DNA from: CAVWUA01 sp963758025 | Lineage (GTDB): Bacteria; Planctomycetota; Planctomycetia; Isosphaerales; Isosphaeraceae | Direction of reading: 5' to 3' | Length of the DNA: 64,000 bases | Assembly: GCA_963758025.1 (NCBI GenBank) | Contig: CAVWUA010000020.1 | Coordinates: 87,034-151,033 of the forward strand | Shown: one piece after another, positions 37,122 through 47,418 of the stretch | Layout of the letters: each line of letters opens with the position of its first letter | Position numbering within the stretch: the first letter of the stretch is position 1 | Notes under the pieces: generated by a model | Database searches by the model: none | Told to the model about the DNA's origin: nothing | The model's input: the letters and a program-made list of their open reading frames with translations, nothing else | Translations under genes and position numbers: made by a program

Positions 37122-38222
37122 ATGGTCCGGCGGTTCTGGTGGGTCGGGATCGTCGTGCCCGTCTTGCTCCTGGTCGGCCTGGCCTTCTGGGCGTGGAAGG
37201 CCGACCAGCCCCGCCGCGAGCGGACCCTGGCCGAGGCCGAGACCCGCGACCACAACTGGCCGGAAGCGTTGGAACACTGGCGGGCCGTGAACTGGACCGA
37301 CCAGGCCGACGCCCGCTCGTGGCTGGGTGAGGCCCGCGCCTGCCTGGCCCTGGACCTCGCCGCGCAGGCCGAGGCCGCGCTGCGCCGGACCGTCGCCGCG
37401 CGGCCGGAGATTCCTGAAGGCTGGCTCCTCTGGCTGGCGATCCTGCGGGTCGAGGACCGCCCTCTGGAGGCGCTCGACGTTGGCTGGGCGGCCGCCGAGG
37501 CCGTGCCCCCCGACGCCCTTCCCGAGGTGCTCCGGGCCTTGACCCTGATCCTGCTGGCCGAGCCGCCCGACGACCAGGCCCGCGCGACCCTCCAGCGCTG
37601 GCTCGCCGCAGACCCCGACGACCGGGAGGCCCGCGTCGCCCTGCTGCGGCGCGCCGCCACCAACCCCCGCGACGGTGACCCGAACCGGGCCGAGCGGATC
37701 GCCATTCTGAGCGACTTGCTGGAGCGGTATCCGAACGCGATCTCGGCCCGCGAGGCTCTCGTCCTGGACCTGGCCGACGCCGGCGCGATCGCGAGGGGAC
37801 GGGCCGTGCTCGCCGCCTGGCCGACGGCCCAACGCGATGTCCGCTACCTCCGCCTGCGAGGACGCTGGGACCTTGAATATGACGACCACCCCGCCCGCGC
37901 CGCCGAGGCGTTCCGCCAGGTGCTGGAGGTCCTGCCGCACGACTGGAAGACCCGGTATCGCCTGGCGCGTGCCCTGAAGATCCTGGAACGGCCCGCCGAG
38001 GCCCGCGCCGAGGCCGAACAGGTGGAAATCCTGCGCGAGGCGCTCGACCCGTCGCGGCTCGGCCCGAGGCTGGAGGCGGACCTGGACGCCCGGAACGATC
38101 CCGACGCCCGACGCGATCTGGCCGACCTCTGCGCCCGGGTCGGCCTGACCCGCCTGGCCGATGCCTGGCGACACGAGGCGGAGAGATCCCTTGACCAACG
38201 AAAGCGTCCACCCGTCCGCTGA
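37122..38222 (+). CDS. Membrane-anchored TPR protein
   Basis: From the ATG at 37122 (37050 is the alternative start) the protein has 366 residues. One N-terminal transmembrane helix (WWVGIVVPVLLLVGLAFWAW) is followed by an all-helical periplasmic part of Ala/Leu/Arg-rich repeats, such as EALEHWRAVNW, GEARACLALDLAAQAEAALRR, AEAFRQVLEVLPHDWKTRYRLARAL and RRDLADLCARVGLTRLADAWR, which read as about eight TPR-like units. It likely scaffolds a protein complex. It follows hemA on the same strand by 165 bases. No catalytic motif is seen. Confidence 0.85.
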   Translation: MVRRFWWVGIVVPVLLLVGLAFWAWKADQPRRERTLAEAETRDHNWPEALEHWRAVNWTDQADARSWLGEARACLALDLAAQAEAALRRTVAARPEIPEGWLLWLAILRVEDRPLEALDVGWAAAEAVPPDALPEVLRALTLILLAEPPDDQARATLQRWLAADPDDREARVALLRRAATNPRDGDPNRAERIAILSDLLERYPNAISAREALVLDLADAGAIARGRAVLAAWPTAQRDVRYLRLRGRWDLEYDDHPARAAEAFRQVLEVLPHDWKTRYRLARALKILERPAEARAEAEQVEILREALDPSRLGPRLEADLDARNDPDARRDLADLCARVGLTRLADAWRHEAERSLDQRKRPPVR

Positions 38223-38232
38223 CCATCGCCAA

Positions 38233-40596
38233 TCAGAAGAAGCGTCCGCCGATCCGAGGAAGCGTGCCCAAGGCGGTCCACAAGCCGACGCCGGGCCGGG
38301 ACATCGCCAGGGTTCGCGGCCGGGGCATCCACAAGGCGCGCCTCGCCGGGAACATCGCCGCCCGGTTCATGGCCCGCCGAGAAAACCGCGCCGCGGCCTG
38401 ATTGCTGGTGAACCGACCGAACCAGGGCCGCGTCGTCCACCGGCCGAAGGCGAATCGCGATGACGTCGAGCCGGACCACCGGCCGAAGGCGAATCGCTGA
38501 CCACCAGGGCCGCGTCGTCCACCGGCCGAAGGCGAATCGCGATGACGTCGAGCCGCCGAACCAGGGCCGCGTCGTCCACCGGCTGAAGCCGGAGGTGTTC
38601 CCGAACGCGACGGGCGAAGCCGACGGCGAGACCGGCGGCGGGACGAATGGGCCGACGGGCGAGACGGGCGGCGGGATCGCCGGGATGGCGAGCGACTCGT
38701 GGAAGTCACCGCCGGCCTGACCGTCCCCTGACGGCAAGGAGCCGAGGTACTCGCCATCCAGCGGGTTGCCCGCCGCGTCGGTCACGCGGCTGGCATGGAC
38801 GACCAGATCCAAATGGCCCGACGGCAGAGGGCGGCCCTGGTTCAGGTCCATCGAGACCGTGGCTGTTTGAGGTGTCGAAGTCGTCACGGATAGCGTCTGA
38901 CCCAGCCAGGAATGCGGATAGGTCAGCGTGTAGGCGCGCAGGTTATCCAGTTGCGACGGGATCAGGCCGGAGGCGTCGTCCTGATACGTCAAGACCAGCG
39001 AGGCCGCCCGAGGGTCGAACTGCCGCGCGACGATCCGGGGGCCTTGCGTGTCGATGACCAGCGGGCCATCCATCAGCGGCTGGGCCCCGTTCGGATTGCC
39101 CGATGCGCCCGGTGCGACGCTCACCGTGTACATGCCATCGGTCAGCGGATCGGTGCTCAGGCTCCATTGACCCTTGGCGTCGGCCGTCGCCCCGCCGACC
39201 GGCACGGGCGCCGCCTGGTCCGAACGCTGGGCGAAGACCCGTACCGCCATGCCCGGCACGGCCTGACCCGAGAAGGTCGGCGTCGAGTCGTTGGTGACTC
39301 CGTCGCCGGCGGACGCGCCGGTATCGCTCGTGGAGTTTAGCCCGCCCGAGATGTCGGTCCGCGCTGCGATGCCGATCCGTCCAAGGGCGGACGGGAACGG
39401 CGCCTCCGCATTGGAGTCGGTGATCCGGGCGAGCCACAGGTAGTCATCTGGGCCTAACGTCAGATCGGTTGGAAAAACGTTGTCAGGAAGTGGGAACTCG
39501 GTCAGGTTTCCGGAGGTCGTGAGTCGCGCAGCGCGTTGGAATGATCTTGATTCTGCCCCACCAGTAACCAGAGATTACCATCCGGACCGACCGTCAGATC
39601 TCTCGGATAGACGGTGGTCGGCGACAGCGGGAACCGTGTCACCTGACCGTCGAGCGTCATGCGAGCGACATCGCCGACAGACGTGCTCGCAGAGAATTCG
39701 GTGAACCAGAGGTTGCCGTCGGGGCCGGAAACAATCTCTTTCGGGTCGTGGTCGGTCCCGCCAGGTAGGGAGAACTCGCGGACCTGGCCGTCCGGGCCGA
39801 TCCGGCCGATCTTGTCCGGCCCCGTTTCGGTGAACCACATGGCCCCGTCCGGCCCCGTCGTGATCCCGATAAAGAAGGGTGCCTCAAAGAAGGGGGCCCC
39901 CGAGTTGGGGTTATCATTCACCCCGCCGAGATCCAGCACCGCGCTCGACTTGGAGAGCCGACCGATCACCTCGTTGGACAGGGTGTACCAGAGGTCGCCG
40001 TCCGGGCCGATGGCGAAGTCGTTGACCCTGACGCCCCCGGGATCGTTCATGATCGTCGTCCGGTCAAGAATCTCACCGGACGGGCTCATTCGGTCGATCT
40101 CAAGATCGACGGGAACCTGTTGAGGCGGGCTGGTCTCGGAATTGCCGGAGGTCATGGACGGGGTGCATTTCTCCAAATACCATTGATAGGCATAGTAATT
40201 GAGATCCGAAGGATCATTATTAAGCATCAGGCTCAATGGATCCAGAACCATCTGACAACCGGGCATCAGATCTGGCTGGTTGATCTGGGTTTCCGTTCGC
40301 GAAAACCAGATGTCGCCATTCGGGGCGGTGATGATGGCGGTGGGATTGCTGTAGGTCTTCAGGGAAAACCGGGTCACAGTCCCATCCGGCGCGAGCCGAC
40401 CGATGCTGTCGCCTTCGAAGAACCAGAAGTTACCGTCCTGGCCGGGCGTGAACTGCCTCGTCTGGAACTGATAGTCGGGCAAGGGGATCTCCGAATCAAT
40501 GATCCCGGACAGCAAGGTCCGCTCTTCCAGAGACTCGACGGTGACAACGCGGCGTCCGTGGTGCCGGCGGCGGGGGGATCGGCTGGCTCGCAACAT
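38233..40596 (-). CDS. Secreted beta-propeller (Vgb/streptogramin-lyase-like) plus Ig-like domain (frameshifts)
   Basis: The ATG at 40596 starts a basic region and the planctomycete export motif VESLEERTLLS. A beta-propeller of Vgb type follows, recognisable from repeated blade motifs: PGQDGNFWFFEGDSIGRL, APNGDIWFS, GPDGDLWYTLSNEVIGRL, GPDGAMWFTETGPDKIGRI, GPDGNLWFTEF, GPDGNLWLLVGQ. After a shift near 39515 there is an Ig-like/Big domain (GQAVPGMAVRVFAQRSD...GQWSLSTDPLTDGMYTVSV) and a second strand-rich module, then a Pro-rich linker and a low-complexity tail built from a DNA minisatellite. More shifts occur in the tail, so the stop at 38233 is tentative. Likely a cell-surface protein; lyase activity is not implied. 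Confidence 0.78.
38421..38588. repeat. Minisatellite in the tail of the beta-propeller gene
   Basis: Two identical 53-bp units lie at 38421-38473 and 38503-38555, with a half unit between them (38474-38502) and another partial unit at 38560-38588. On the minus strand the units encode alternating RFAFGRWTTRPW-like and DDAALV-like peptides depending on frame. Confidence 0.8.
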
Positions 40597-41153
40597 GGCG
40601 TGGGGCTCCGGGAGAGGTTCAGAAAGCGGCGCATGATCTCGCGCAACCTCTGTTGACGGAGGGTATTCCTCCCGAAGCGGAGACGACGCACACGGAGACA
40701 ATGCCGAAGTCCGCAGGGTCGATGATCGACCATTTCGGGCGGAGGAGGAACCGGACCGTGGTACGCCCGGCTCACGTCAGAGGGGGGGAATTGAGGCGGT
40801 CCCGATCATGGGAAAGGTCATCGCCCCGGTGGGATTTGATGGCCATACCTGTCAGGGCACGATCGCTCTCTCAAGAAGATACCATGATTCTCTGAGATAA
40901 AATAAAGATCGCTTGAGATCAAGAGAATTTCCCAAGAAGCGACCAAGTTTATAGAATTGCTATTCTTTATCCGTGCTGAATCGTCGTTGCTCGACCCACG
41001 GTAAGGTGGGACCGCGAAACCGCCGGTGCGCGGCGTCGATCGAATCCCTCGTCGTGAAACATCGCGCCGATTTGACAGGGCGCGGTCGGCTGCACGACAA
41101 TGAGAGATGCGGGAAGCCTGTCTCGAAACGGGGATCATCGGGGAGCGGAACCG
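40597..41153. other. Divergent intergenic region, no gene seen
   Basis: These 557 bases separate the beta-propeller gene and the multihaem cytochrome gene. An AT-rich stretch at about 40850-40980 probably holds promoter elements. I see no conserved element or RNA. Confidence 0.45.
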
Positions 41154-43081
41154 ATGGGAGTCGTCACGCGACGCCGCTGGCGAACACGGCTGATCCTGGG
41201 CCTGATGCTGCTCATCCTGGCCGTCGCCGGCGCGGGGCTCTGGTGGGTTTCGCCCCGGCTGTTCAGCCCGCTGGCGCGCGGTCAGAGTGCTTATGAGCAA
41301 AAGGACTGGAAGCAGGCGGTGGCCGAGGCCCGGCACGCCCTGAAGGAACAACCGGGCGATCCGGAGGGCCTCTTGCTCCTGGCTCGCGGCACGGCCCGCC
41401 TGGGGAACTACGAACTCGCCCGGCAGATCTACGAACGCGTTCCCCCCGATACCTTGCAGGTCGAGGACCTCTACCTGATCGGCGTCGGCCTCCAGGAGCA
41501 AGGGCGGAGCGAGAACGCCGAGACGGTGCTGAAAGCCGTGCTCAATAAAGAGCCGAACCATCCCGAAGCTCTGTACGAGCTGGGCCGGATTCAGGCTGGC
41601 ACGGACCAGCTCGCCGCGGCGGCCGACCTGGCCGAGACGCTTCAAGACGTGCCGGGTTGGGAGGTCCGGGCCGCCGTGATGCTCGGCCTCGTGCGGGGCG
41701 AGGAGGATGACCCCGGCGGCTCGGCCCGGGCCTTCGAGCAGGCTCTGGAGGGAGATCCGACCTTGAAGGGGGCGGCCACCTCGCCGCAAAAGCTCCGCAA
41801 GCTCCTGGCCCGCGCCTTGCTGAAACAGCACGAACCGGCCAAGGCCCGGAAGCACTTGGAAATCCTCCTGGCCGAGGCGCCCGACCCGGAGACCCACTGG
41901 CTGCTGAGCCGGGCCGCCTTGCAGCAAGGGGATGTCGTCGCCGCCAATGCCGCCCTGGACCGCTCCAAGGGATACGGTGAGGGGAAGGCATATCTGGACG
42001 AGCCGTCTCCGTACGTCGGCGCGGACCGCTGCGTCGAGTGTCACTCCGGTATCTTCTACGCGCAACAGAACAGCCGACACGCGCGGACCTTCCGGCGCGG
42101 GGATGAGCTGGACAAGCTCCCCTTGCCCGAGGGGCCGTTCCACGACCCGCACAGCCCGAAGGTCGTCCACGAGCTGGCGAGGAAGGACGACCGGGTTCAC
42201 CTGAGCACGCGCGTGGGCGACGAGGCTCTGCACGCGCTGATCACCTACGCGCTCGGCTCCGGCGACCGCGGTTTGACGCCGATCGGCCGCGACGACACGG
42301 GCCGGAGTCGCGAACTCCGGCTATCGTACTACGGCGACATCGAGGGCTGGGACCGCACGACCGGCCACGATCCGATCCCGGGCGATCCCCACGCGTTCCT
42401 GGGCAACCCCCTGAACCGGGACTCGTTGCGGACCTGCCTGAACTGCCACACCACCTACTACCGCGACGCCCGGGACGGGAAAGGCCCCACGGCGAACGAC
42501 CACGGTATCCGCTGCGAGCGCTGTCACGGCCCCGGCGGCAACCACCTCGACGCGGTCGCCGCCGATTTCCCCGACCTGGCAATCGGCCGCCCGCGGCTGG
42601 CCACGCCGGAGCTGGTCACGACAATGCTCTGCGGCCAGTGCCACCGCCCGAGGACGCAGACCGTCTCACCCGACGATCCGACGTCGGTCCGGTTCCAGGT
42701 GGCGACGCTCGGCTGGAGCCGCTGCTACACCGAGAGCCAGGGGCGCTCGGCTGCACGAGCTGTCACAACCCCCACCGCAATGCCGAGACCTCCGCCGACT
42801 TCTACGAGGCCCGTTGCCTGGCCTGCCATAGTGTTGACGAGCATTCCCAGACGCCAAAGCTCGCGAAGAGTGACGAAGCATCCCACCGCAATGTCGTGCT
42901 TCCTGACGGGGTCCGCCGCGTCGCGTGCCCGGTCAGTCCGGCCCGAGGCTGCCTGGATTGCCACATGCCCCAGGTCGCCAACATCGGCATCCCCCACACG
43001 GTCTTCACCGACCATTACATCCGCGTCCACCGCGAGGGGACGTCCGCCCGCGTCGCGACGACCGACCCGGGCGGCGAGTGA
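41154..43081 (+). CDS. TPR plus multihaem c-type cytochrome (one frameshift)
   Basis: From the ATG at 41154 (GGGGAG upstream) about 642 codons encode an N-terminal transmembrane helix (LILGLMLLILAVAGAGLWWV), TPR repeats up to about residue 280 (YEQKDWKQAVAEARHAL, SENAETVLKAVLNKEPNHPEAL) and a cytochrome domain with seven CxxCH haem sites: CVECH, CLNCH, CERCH, CGQCH, then after a shift near 42745 CTSCH, CLACH and CLDCH. The product is a periplasmic electron-transfer protein of the kind common in planctomycetes; the partner is unknown. The convergent porin gene starts its stop 26 bases downstream. The cytochrome modules on both sides of the shift belong together. Confidence 0.9.
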
Positions 43082-43106
43082 CGGCTGGGCGTTCACCGGC
43101 CTGCCG

Positions 43107-44732
43107 TCAGTAATAGACCTGGCACCGCACCCAGAACAGGTCGTTGGTCCGGCTGAACAACCCCTGCTGCGGGTTGATCAACACCGGCGAGCCGAACAGC
43201 GAGTGCTGCCAGTCCACATAGATCTTGATGAACCGGTTCAGGTACCAGTTGAACCCCATATCCACGACGTGGGCATGGTTGGACCACGCCAGGGGGTCGG
43301 AGATCCCGTAGGTGAAGATGGCGTCGCCCAGGTCAAGCTGGCTGTAACGCCCGAAGACCTCGATGGCGCCCGGCCCCCAGGAGCCTTTCAAGGGGTTGAC
43401 CGGCCGTAGCGGAACGACGGTCGTCCGTCGCGTGAGGGTCTCGCCGGTCAGGAAGTAGCCCAGCGTGGCGTGGTATCCGTTGACCGGGACATGAGGCGCG
43501 AACGGCAGGCCGGCCCGGGCGAAGGTGAACCGGCCGTACTGCCATTCGGCCTCCAGCGAGAGATGCCGGTAATACCAGGCCATGTGAACCGCCAGGGCGC
43601 CGCGGCCTCCCAGGGCGACGGCGTCATCGTTGAAGACGAGGAACCGCGCCGAGGCCGCCTGCGCCGCCTCGTCGTTCTCCGACGACTGCAACGACGTCCG
43701 TAACGGCAAAGGGGTCCGGGGGCTGATCTGCTGACCGCCGAAGACCGAGCCGCCCAGGTTCAGATACCGAAGCGCCTCGAACCGCTCGGTCAGGAGGAAG
43801 GGGCGGAGGTTCACGTAGCCGACGGCGTCGCGGGTCGTGTTGTTATCCGCCACGCCGAACAGCCGCCCGTCGAACCCGCCCACGGCATACTGTGCCCGCT
43901 GGTCGGCGAGCCAGCCGTGGAGCATCAAGCCGGCCGAGCGCGACAGGCCGAAGTTCAAGGGGAATAGGCCGCGCTCGGGGGTGATGAAGTACTGCTCCAG
44001 GTGGTCGTACCAGTCGTAGCTGTACGGCACCAGCATCCGCCCGAACTGGAGCTGCGTCGCCTCGTTCGGGTGGAAATTGAGGTTGCCGTCGAGCAGGTCC
44101 CAGACCCCCTCGACGCTCCGCTGGAGCGAGACCTCGTACTCGAACGGCCGCGTCAGACGCCCCTCGAAGTACACCCGAACGCGAGGGATGTACAGACCGC
44201 TCCGGGTCGGACTCTGGTTGTTCGGCGTGAAGACCTTGAAGTCGGTCTGGTCGAGGATGTGGAACCGAAGCTGCAACTCCTCGTCGAGCGTTTCGAGCTG
44301 GAACCCCTCGCTGAACTCGCCCCGAAGGGCCGGCACCTGCCCGCCTTCCGGCACGAGGGGAAACGAGGGCCGATCCCGCACATAAGGAGCCCCGGTACGC
44401 TCGTCGATGTCGGGGTCGGCGCCGGGAACGGCCAGTGGCTCGGGCACCCGCCCGACCGCCGCCCGGCGCTCCACCACGTTCTGAAGTTCCTCGTATTTTT
44501 GCTCCAGGCTCCGATATTTCTCCTCCGCGATCCGCTGGTTGCGGGCCTCGCGCTCCTGAAGCTCCTCGTATTGCTGGAGCAGCCGGAGGTTGAGTTCCTC
44601 CAGCTTCTTCAGCCGCTCCTCGACGGCCGGCTCGGAATCCGGCTCCGCCCCCTCCGCGCGCGGAAGATCCCCCAGAACGATGCCAAGCACCGCCGAGACA
44701 GCAAACAGACATCGTTTCGCCTGGGACGGCAT
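43107..44732 (-). CDS. OprP/OprO-like outer-membrane porin with coiled coil
   Basis: The protein has 541 residues from the ATG at 44732, chosen because it opens a signal peptide (RCLFAVSAVLGIVLGDL, cleavage after AEGAE); the frame continues further but is not supported. A coiled coil (about 35-85: VEERLKKLEELNLRLLQQYE, ERYRSLEQKYEELQNVV) precedes a phosphate-selective-porin-like beta-barrel with alternating strands (LQLRFHILDQTDF, GLYIPRVRVYFEGRL, FEYEVSLQRSVEGVW, LQFGRMLVPYSYDWY, DMGFNWYLNRFIKIYVDW) and a terminal aromatic Tyr-Tyr as expected for barrels. It presumably forms an anion or general diffusion channel. It lies opposite the multihaem cytochrome gene. Confidence 0.88.
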   Translation of the reverse strand: MPSQAKRCLFAVSAVLGIVLGDLPRAEGAEPDSEPAVEERLKKLEELNLRLLQQYEELQEREARNQRIAEEKYRSLEQKYEELQNVVERRAAVGRVPEPLAVPGADPDIDERTGAPYVRDRPSFPLVPEGGQVPALRGEFSEGFQLETLDEELQLRFHILDQTDFKVFTPNNQSPTRSGLYIPRVRVYFEGRLTRPFEYEVSLQRSVEGVWDLLDGNLNFHPNEATQLQFGRMLVPYSYDWYDHLEQYFITPERGLFPLNFGLSRSAGLMLHGWLADQRAQYAVGGFDGRLFGVADNNTTRDAVGYVNLRPFLLTERFEALRYLNLGGSVFGGQQISPRTPLPLRTSLQSSENDEAAQAASARFLVFNDDAVALGGRGALAVHMAWYYRHLSLEAEWQYGRFTFARAGLPFAPHVPVNGYHATLGYFLTGETLTRRTTVVPLRPVNPLKGSWGPGAIEVFGRYSQLDLGDAIFTYGISDPLAWSNHAHVVDMGFNWYLNRFIKIYVDWQHSLFGSPVLINPQQGLFSRTNDLFWVRCQVYY

Positions 44733-44896
44733 CGACCTGGAAGCGACTCCGATAAAGGACAGGATACAAGGCTCAGGAGCCCGCGCGGAATGCCACGTAT
44801 CGCGCCCTTTTTCGGCGGTTCGCCTCCAGGACTTGAAGAAAATTGACAAATACCGGAAACGCGACGCCCCTCGGCCCCGCCGCGCTTCTTTGGGAA

Positions 44897-46741
44897 TCAG
44901 CTCCAGCCGACCTTCCGCCCCTGGTTCTGCTCCTGGAGCCACGACAGGAGCGGCTCGAAGTAGGCGACCATCGGGCGGGCGGTCAGCCCTTGGCCGGTGG
45001 ACTCGCGCAGGACGGCGTTCCAGTCGCGGGTGGCCCCCAGGCTCAGGATGCCTCGCAGGAAGTCGCCGACCGGCTTGCTACCGTAGTAGTTGCAGTCGCG
45101 GGGGTCCTGCTTGAGGATCTCGCGGCAGATGTGGTCGTGAAGCTGGAACTTCAGGACCGTGCCGATCGCGTAGTCATAATACTGCCCGGGATCATCATTG
45201 ATGTGCGTCTTCGTGGCCGGGTCGCAGAGGTTCCCGCCGCGCTTGCTGGGCGGGACGATCCCCTGATAGCGGCCCACCAAGGCCCACCAGGCATCGTTCA
45301 GCGTATCGTCGGCGATGTCGCCCGCGTAGAAATCGCGCTCGAAACGGGTCATGACGCCGGCCGCGAACGGCAGGAAGACGATCGACGAGCCATCGAGCGC
45401 CGTGTCGAGCAGGAACGTCACCGGGTCGGCCTTCTCCGCCTCGGGCGCGAGCAGGCCGACCGACTTCAAGTACGGCCGCTGGCCCGCCGCCAAGCCGATC
45501 AGGTCGCCGACCCCTTCATGAAACGCGCGGTTGGCCCCGGCGCGGAGCAGGTAGGGGACCTGCGGCGTCGAGTAGCTGATGTAATAATAAATGTGTCCGA
45601 GTTCGTGGTGCGCCGTGGTGAACCAGCGGGCATCCGGCTCGATCGACATCAGGCTGCGGACGTCCTTCCGCAAGTCAATGTGCCAGGCGCTGGCGTGTGA
45701 GTTCTTCTTGCGCCCGGATTTGGGGTCGGCCGGGTAGAGGTCGGACTTCTCCCAGAACGATTTTGGCAGCTTCGAGAACCCGAGCGAGACATAGAACCGC
45801 TCGGCCTGCTCGGGGATGTACTCGCGGGGCTTGCCGCGGAAGGGGGCGTCCATGTCGATTCCCTCGACCAGCCCCGGCCAGTTCTGCCCCCAGCGGTTCG
45901 GCAGCCAGTGGGCGGGGATCGGCCCGTCGGGCACGTCGGCCTTGTAACGCGACGCGAGGGCGTGCTTGGCCCACGTATGAAGCTGCTCGTAGAGCGGCCG
46001 GACGTCCGCCAGGAAGCCGTCAGTCAGGGCGAGCATTTCCGGGACGGTCATCCCGTAGTCGGCGACCTGGAGCGCGAAGAAGTCGTCGAACCCCAGTTCG
46101 CGGGCGACGCGATTGCGCAGGTCCCGCAGGCGCAGGAGGCCATCGCGCAAGGGGACGCCGATCGTCTTGGAGGCTTCCCAGACGACCTGCCGCTGGGCCG
46201 GGTCGCGCGACTCGACCAGCACGCGGTCGATGCCATTGGCCGTGATCGGCTCCTCGGGCCGCTGCGGGTCCGACAGCTCATAGGCGAACCCGTCCTGGAT
46301 GGCCGACTGGTTGGCCTCGGCCTCGGTGCGGGCACGGACGACGTCAGGGATCGTGCCGGGGGCCTCCGCCGCGCGCAGGCGGACCTTCTCCAACTGGCGG
46401 ACGGTCAGATCGTCGAGATCGGCCTTGCGGTCCAGGAGCGATTTCGTCGTCTCGATGACCTCGGGCGCGCCGACGAACTGGCTGACGAGCAGGCTACGGG
46501 CAACCTGTTCGGCCGTGTGCTCCGGACGGACGTCGGTCATGGCGACCCAGGCGGCCTCGCTGGCGGCGGTATCCAGCGGCAGCCAGCCCTCGACATATCG
46601 GGCCAGAAACGCGTCGGCCTCCTTCCGCGCCGAGCCGGACGGCTCCTCGGCGAAGGCGGTCGTCGCCTGAAAGACGAACGGCCCGCACGAGGCGGCCAGG
46701 GTCTCTCGCAGGAAGCGGCGGCGATCGTAGGCGTGCGGCAT
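44897..46741 (-). CDS. Peptidase M2 (angiotensin-converting-enzyme-like) with Tat leader
   Basis: From the ATG at 46741, with GGAG 7 bases upstream, the protein has 614 residues. The N-terminus (YDRRRFLRETLAASCGPFVF) is a twin-arginine signal. The zinc motif HHELGHIYYY (about 375-384) is followed by the third ligand region REGVGDL in RAFHEGVGDLIGLA, as in the M2 family of dipeptidyl carboxypeptidases. Characteristic sequences AWHIDLRKDVRSLMSIEPDARWF, WWALVGRYQGIVPP and RDWNAVLRESTGQGL agree. It would trim dipeptides from peptides in the periplasm. No damage is seen, and it is the longest clean frame in this part of the window. Confidence 0.93.
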   Translation of the reverse strand: MPHAYDRRRFLRETLAASCGPFVFQATTAFAEEPSGSARKEADAFLARYVEGWLPLDTAASEAAWVAMTDVRPEHTAEQVARSLLVSQFVGAPEVIETTKSLLDRKADLDDLTVRQLEKVRLRAAEAPGTIPDVVRARTEAEANQSAIQDGFAYELSDPQRPEEPITANGIDRVLVESRDPAQRQVVWEASKTIGVPLRDGLLRLRDLRNRVARELGFDDFFALQVADYGMTVPEMLALTDGFLADVRPLYEQLHTWAKHALASRYKADVPDGPIPAHWLPNRWGQNWPGLVEGIDMDAPFRGKPREYIPEQAERFYVSLGFSKLPKSFWEKSDLYPADPKSGRKKNSHASAWHIDLRKDVRSLMSIEPDARWFTTAHHELGHIYYYISYSTPQVPYLLRAGANRAFHEGVGDLIGLAAGQRPYLKSVGLLAPEAEKADPVTFLLDTALDGSSIVFLPFAAGVMTRFERDFYAGDIADDTLNDAWWALVGRYQGIVPPSKRGGNLCDPATKTHINDDPGQYYDYAIGTVLKFQLHDHICREILKQDPRDCNYYGSKPVGDFLRGILSLGATRDWNAVLRESTGQGLTARPMVAYFEPLLSWLQEQNQGRKVGWS

Positions 46742-46788
46742 GGCGGATCTCCGGGAATCGACGTCTGAGAGAGCTTGTCGAGCCATTC

Positions 46789-47178
46789 TCACCAGGCCTC
46801 CAGGAAAAGTCCCGTGATTTCCCCGAAATGGGAATCCCGAGATATCAGAATCAAGTCATGCTGCTTGGCAATCGACGCGATCCAGAGATCATTTTCGGGA
46901 ATCGGTCGGCCCTTGGCCCGCAACGCATTCTTAATCTCGGCGTACGCTTTCGCGGTTACGGCATCACACGGAAGGATCGTGTTCGCCCGCGCGAACTCAT
47001 CCACGCGGGACACATTTTCCACGACTCGTGCGGATTTTCGAGCACCGTAGTACAATTCTCCAAGCACGATACTCGGCACGAAGACTTCCGGAGCCTGCGC
47101 AAGACGATCCAGGACAATCTTCTCACCAGCGAAACACGCGATGACGATGTTGGTATCCAGCAAATGCCTACCATTCAT
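46789..47178 (-). CDS. vapC: VapC-type PIN-domain toxin
   Basis: The protein has 129 residues with the PIN-domain acidic quartet: HLLDTNIVIACF (Asp at about 8), VLGELYYGARKS (Glu), PENDLWIASIA (Asp) and LISRDSHFGEI (Asp). Such enzymes cleave tRNA or mRNA as toxins of type II systems. Its start overlaps the end of the upstream antitoxin-like gene by 11 bases, the usual arrangement. Chromosomal VapC homologues are common in this phylum. Confidence 0.92.
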   Translation of the reverse strand: MNGRHLLDTNIVIACFAGEKIVLDRLAQAPEVFVPSIVLGELYYGARKSARVVENVSRVDEFARANTILPCDAVTAKAYAEIKNALRAKGRPIPENDLWIASIAKQHDLILISRDSHFGEITGLFLEAW

Positions 47179-47398
47179 CGTCGTGAACCTGTTCGCATCC
47201 GTCCTCGATCGCCTGGGTGATGACGGTCAGGTCTTCGGGTCGGAACGAACCGGCGAAGCGTGCCAACGACGCTCCCGGCACGCCCTGCGGGCACTTTGAG
47301 GCCAGCGCCCGCGCATATTCCAGAACCTGATGCTGTTGCTCGATTGATAGGAGATCCAGTTGCTTCTGGATCTCCGCCGAGAGCGCGGGGCTTGTCAT
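47168..47398 (-). CDS. VapB-like antitoxin (DUF2281-type)
   Basis: The protein has 76 residues from the ATG at 47398, preceded by AAGGAGA; an upstream in-frame extension looks non-coding. The N-terminus (LSAEIQKQLDLLSIEQQHQVLEYARAL) is the helix typical of DUF2281/VapB-like antitoxins, and the C-terminal half (GSFRPEDLTVITQAIEDGCEQVH) is an acidic, flexible toxin-binding tail. Tandem with vapC and overlapping it. Confidence 0.88.
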   Translation of the reverse strand: MTSPALSAEIQKQLDLLSIEQQHQVLEYARALASKCPQGVPGASLARFAGSFRPEDLTVITQAIEDGCEQVHDDEW

Positions 47399-47418
47399 GA
47401 AACGTCTCCTTTTTCTGT

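Noticed and set aside
38233..38600. Plus-strand genes reading RVVHRPKANRDDVE-type repeats
   Set aside because: These are the antisense of the minisatellite in the beta-propeller tail, short and interrupted by stops.
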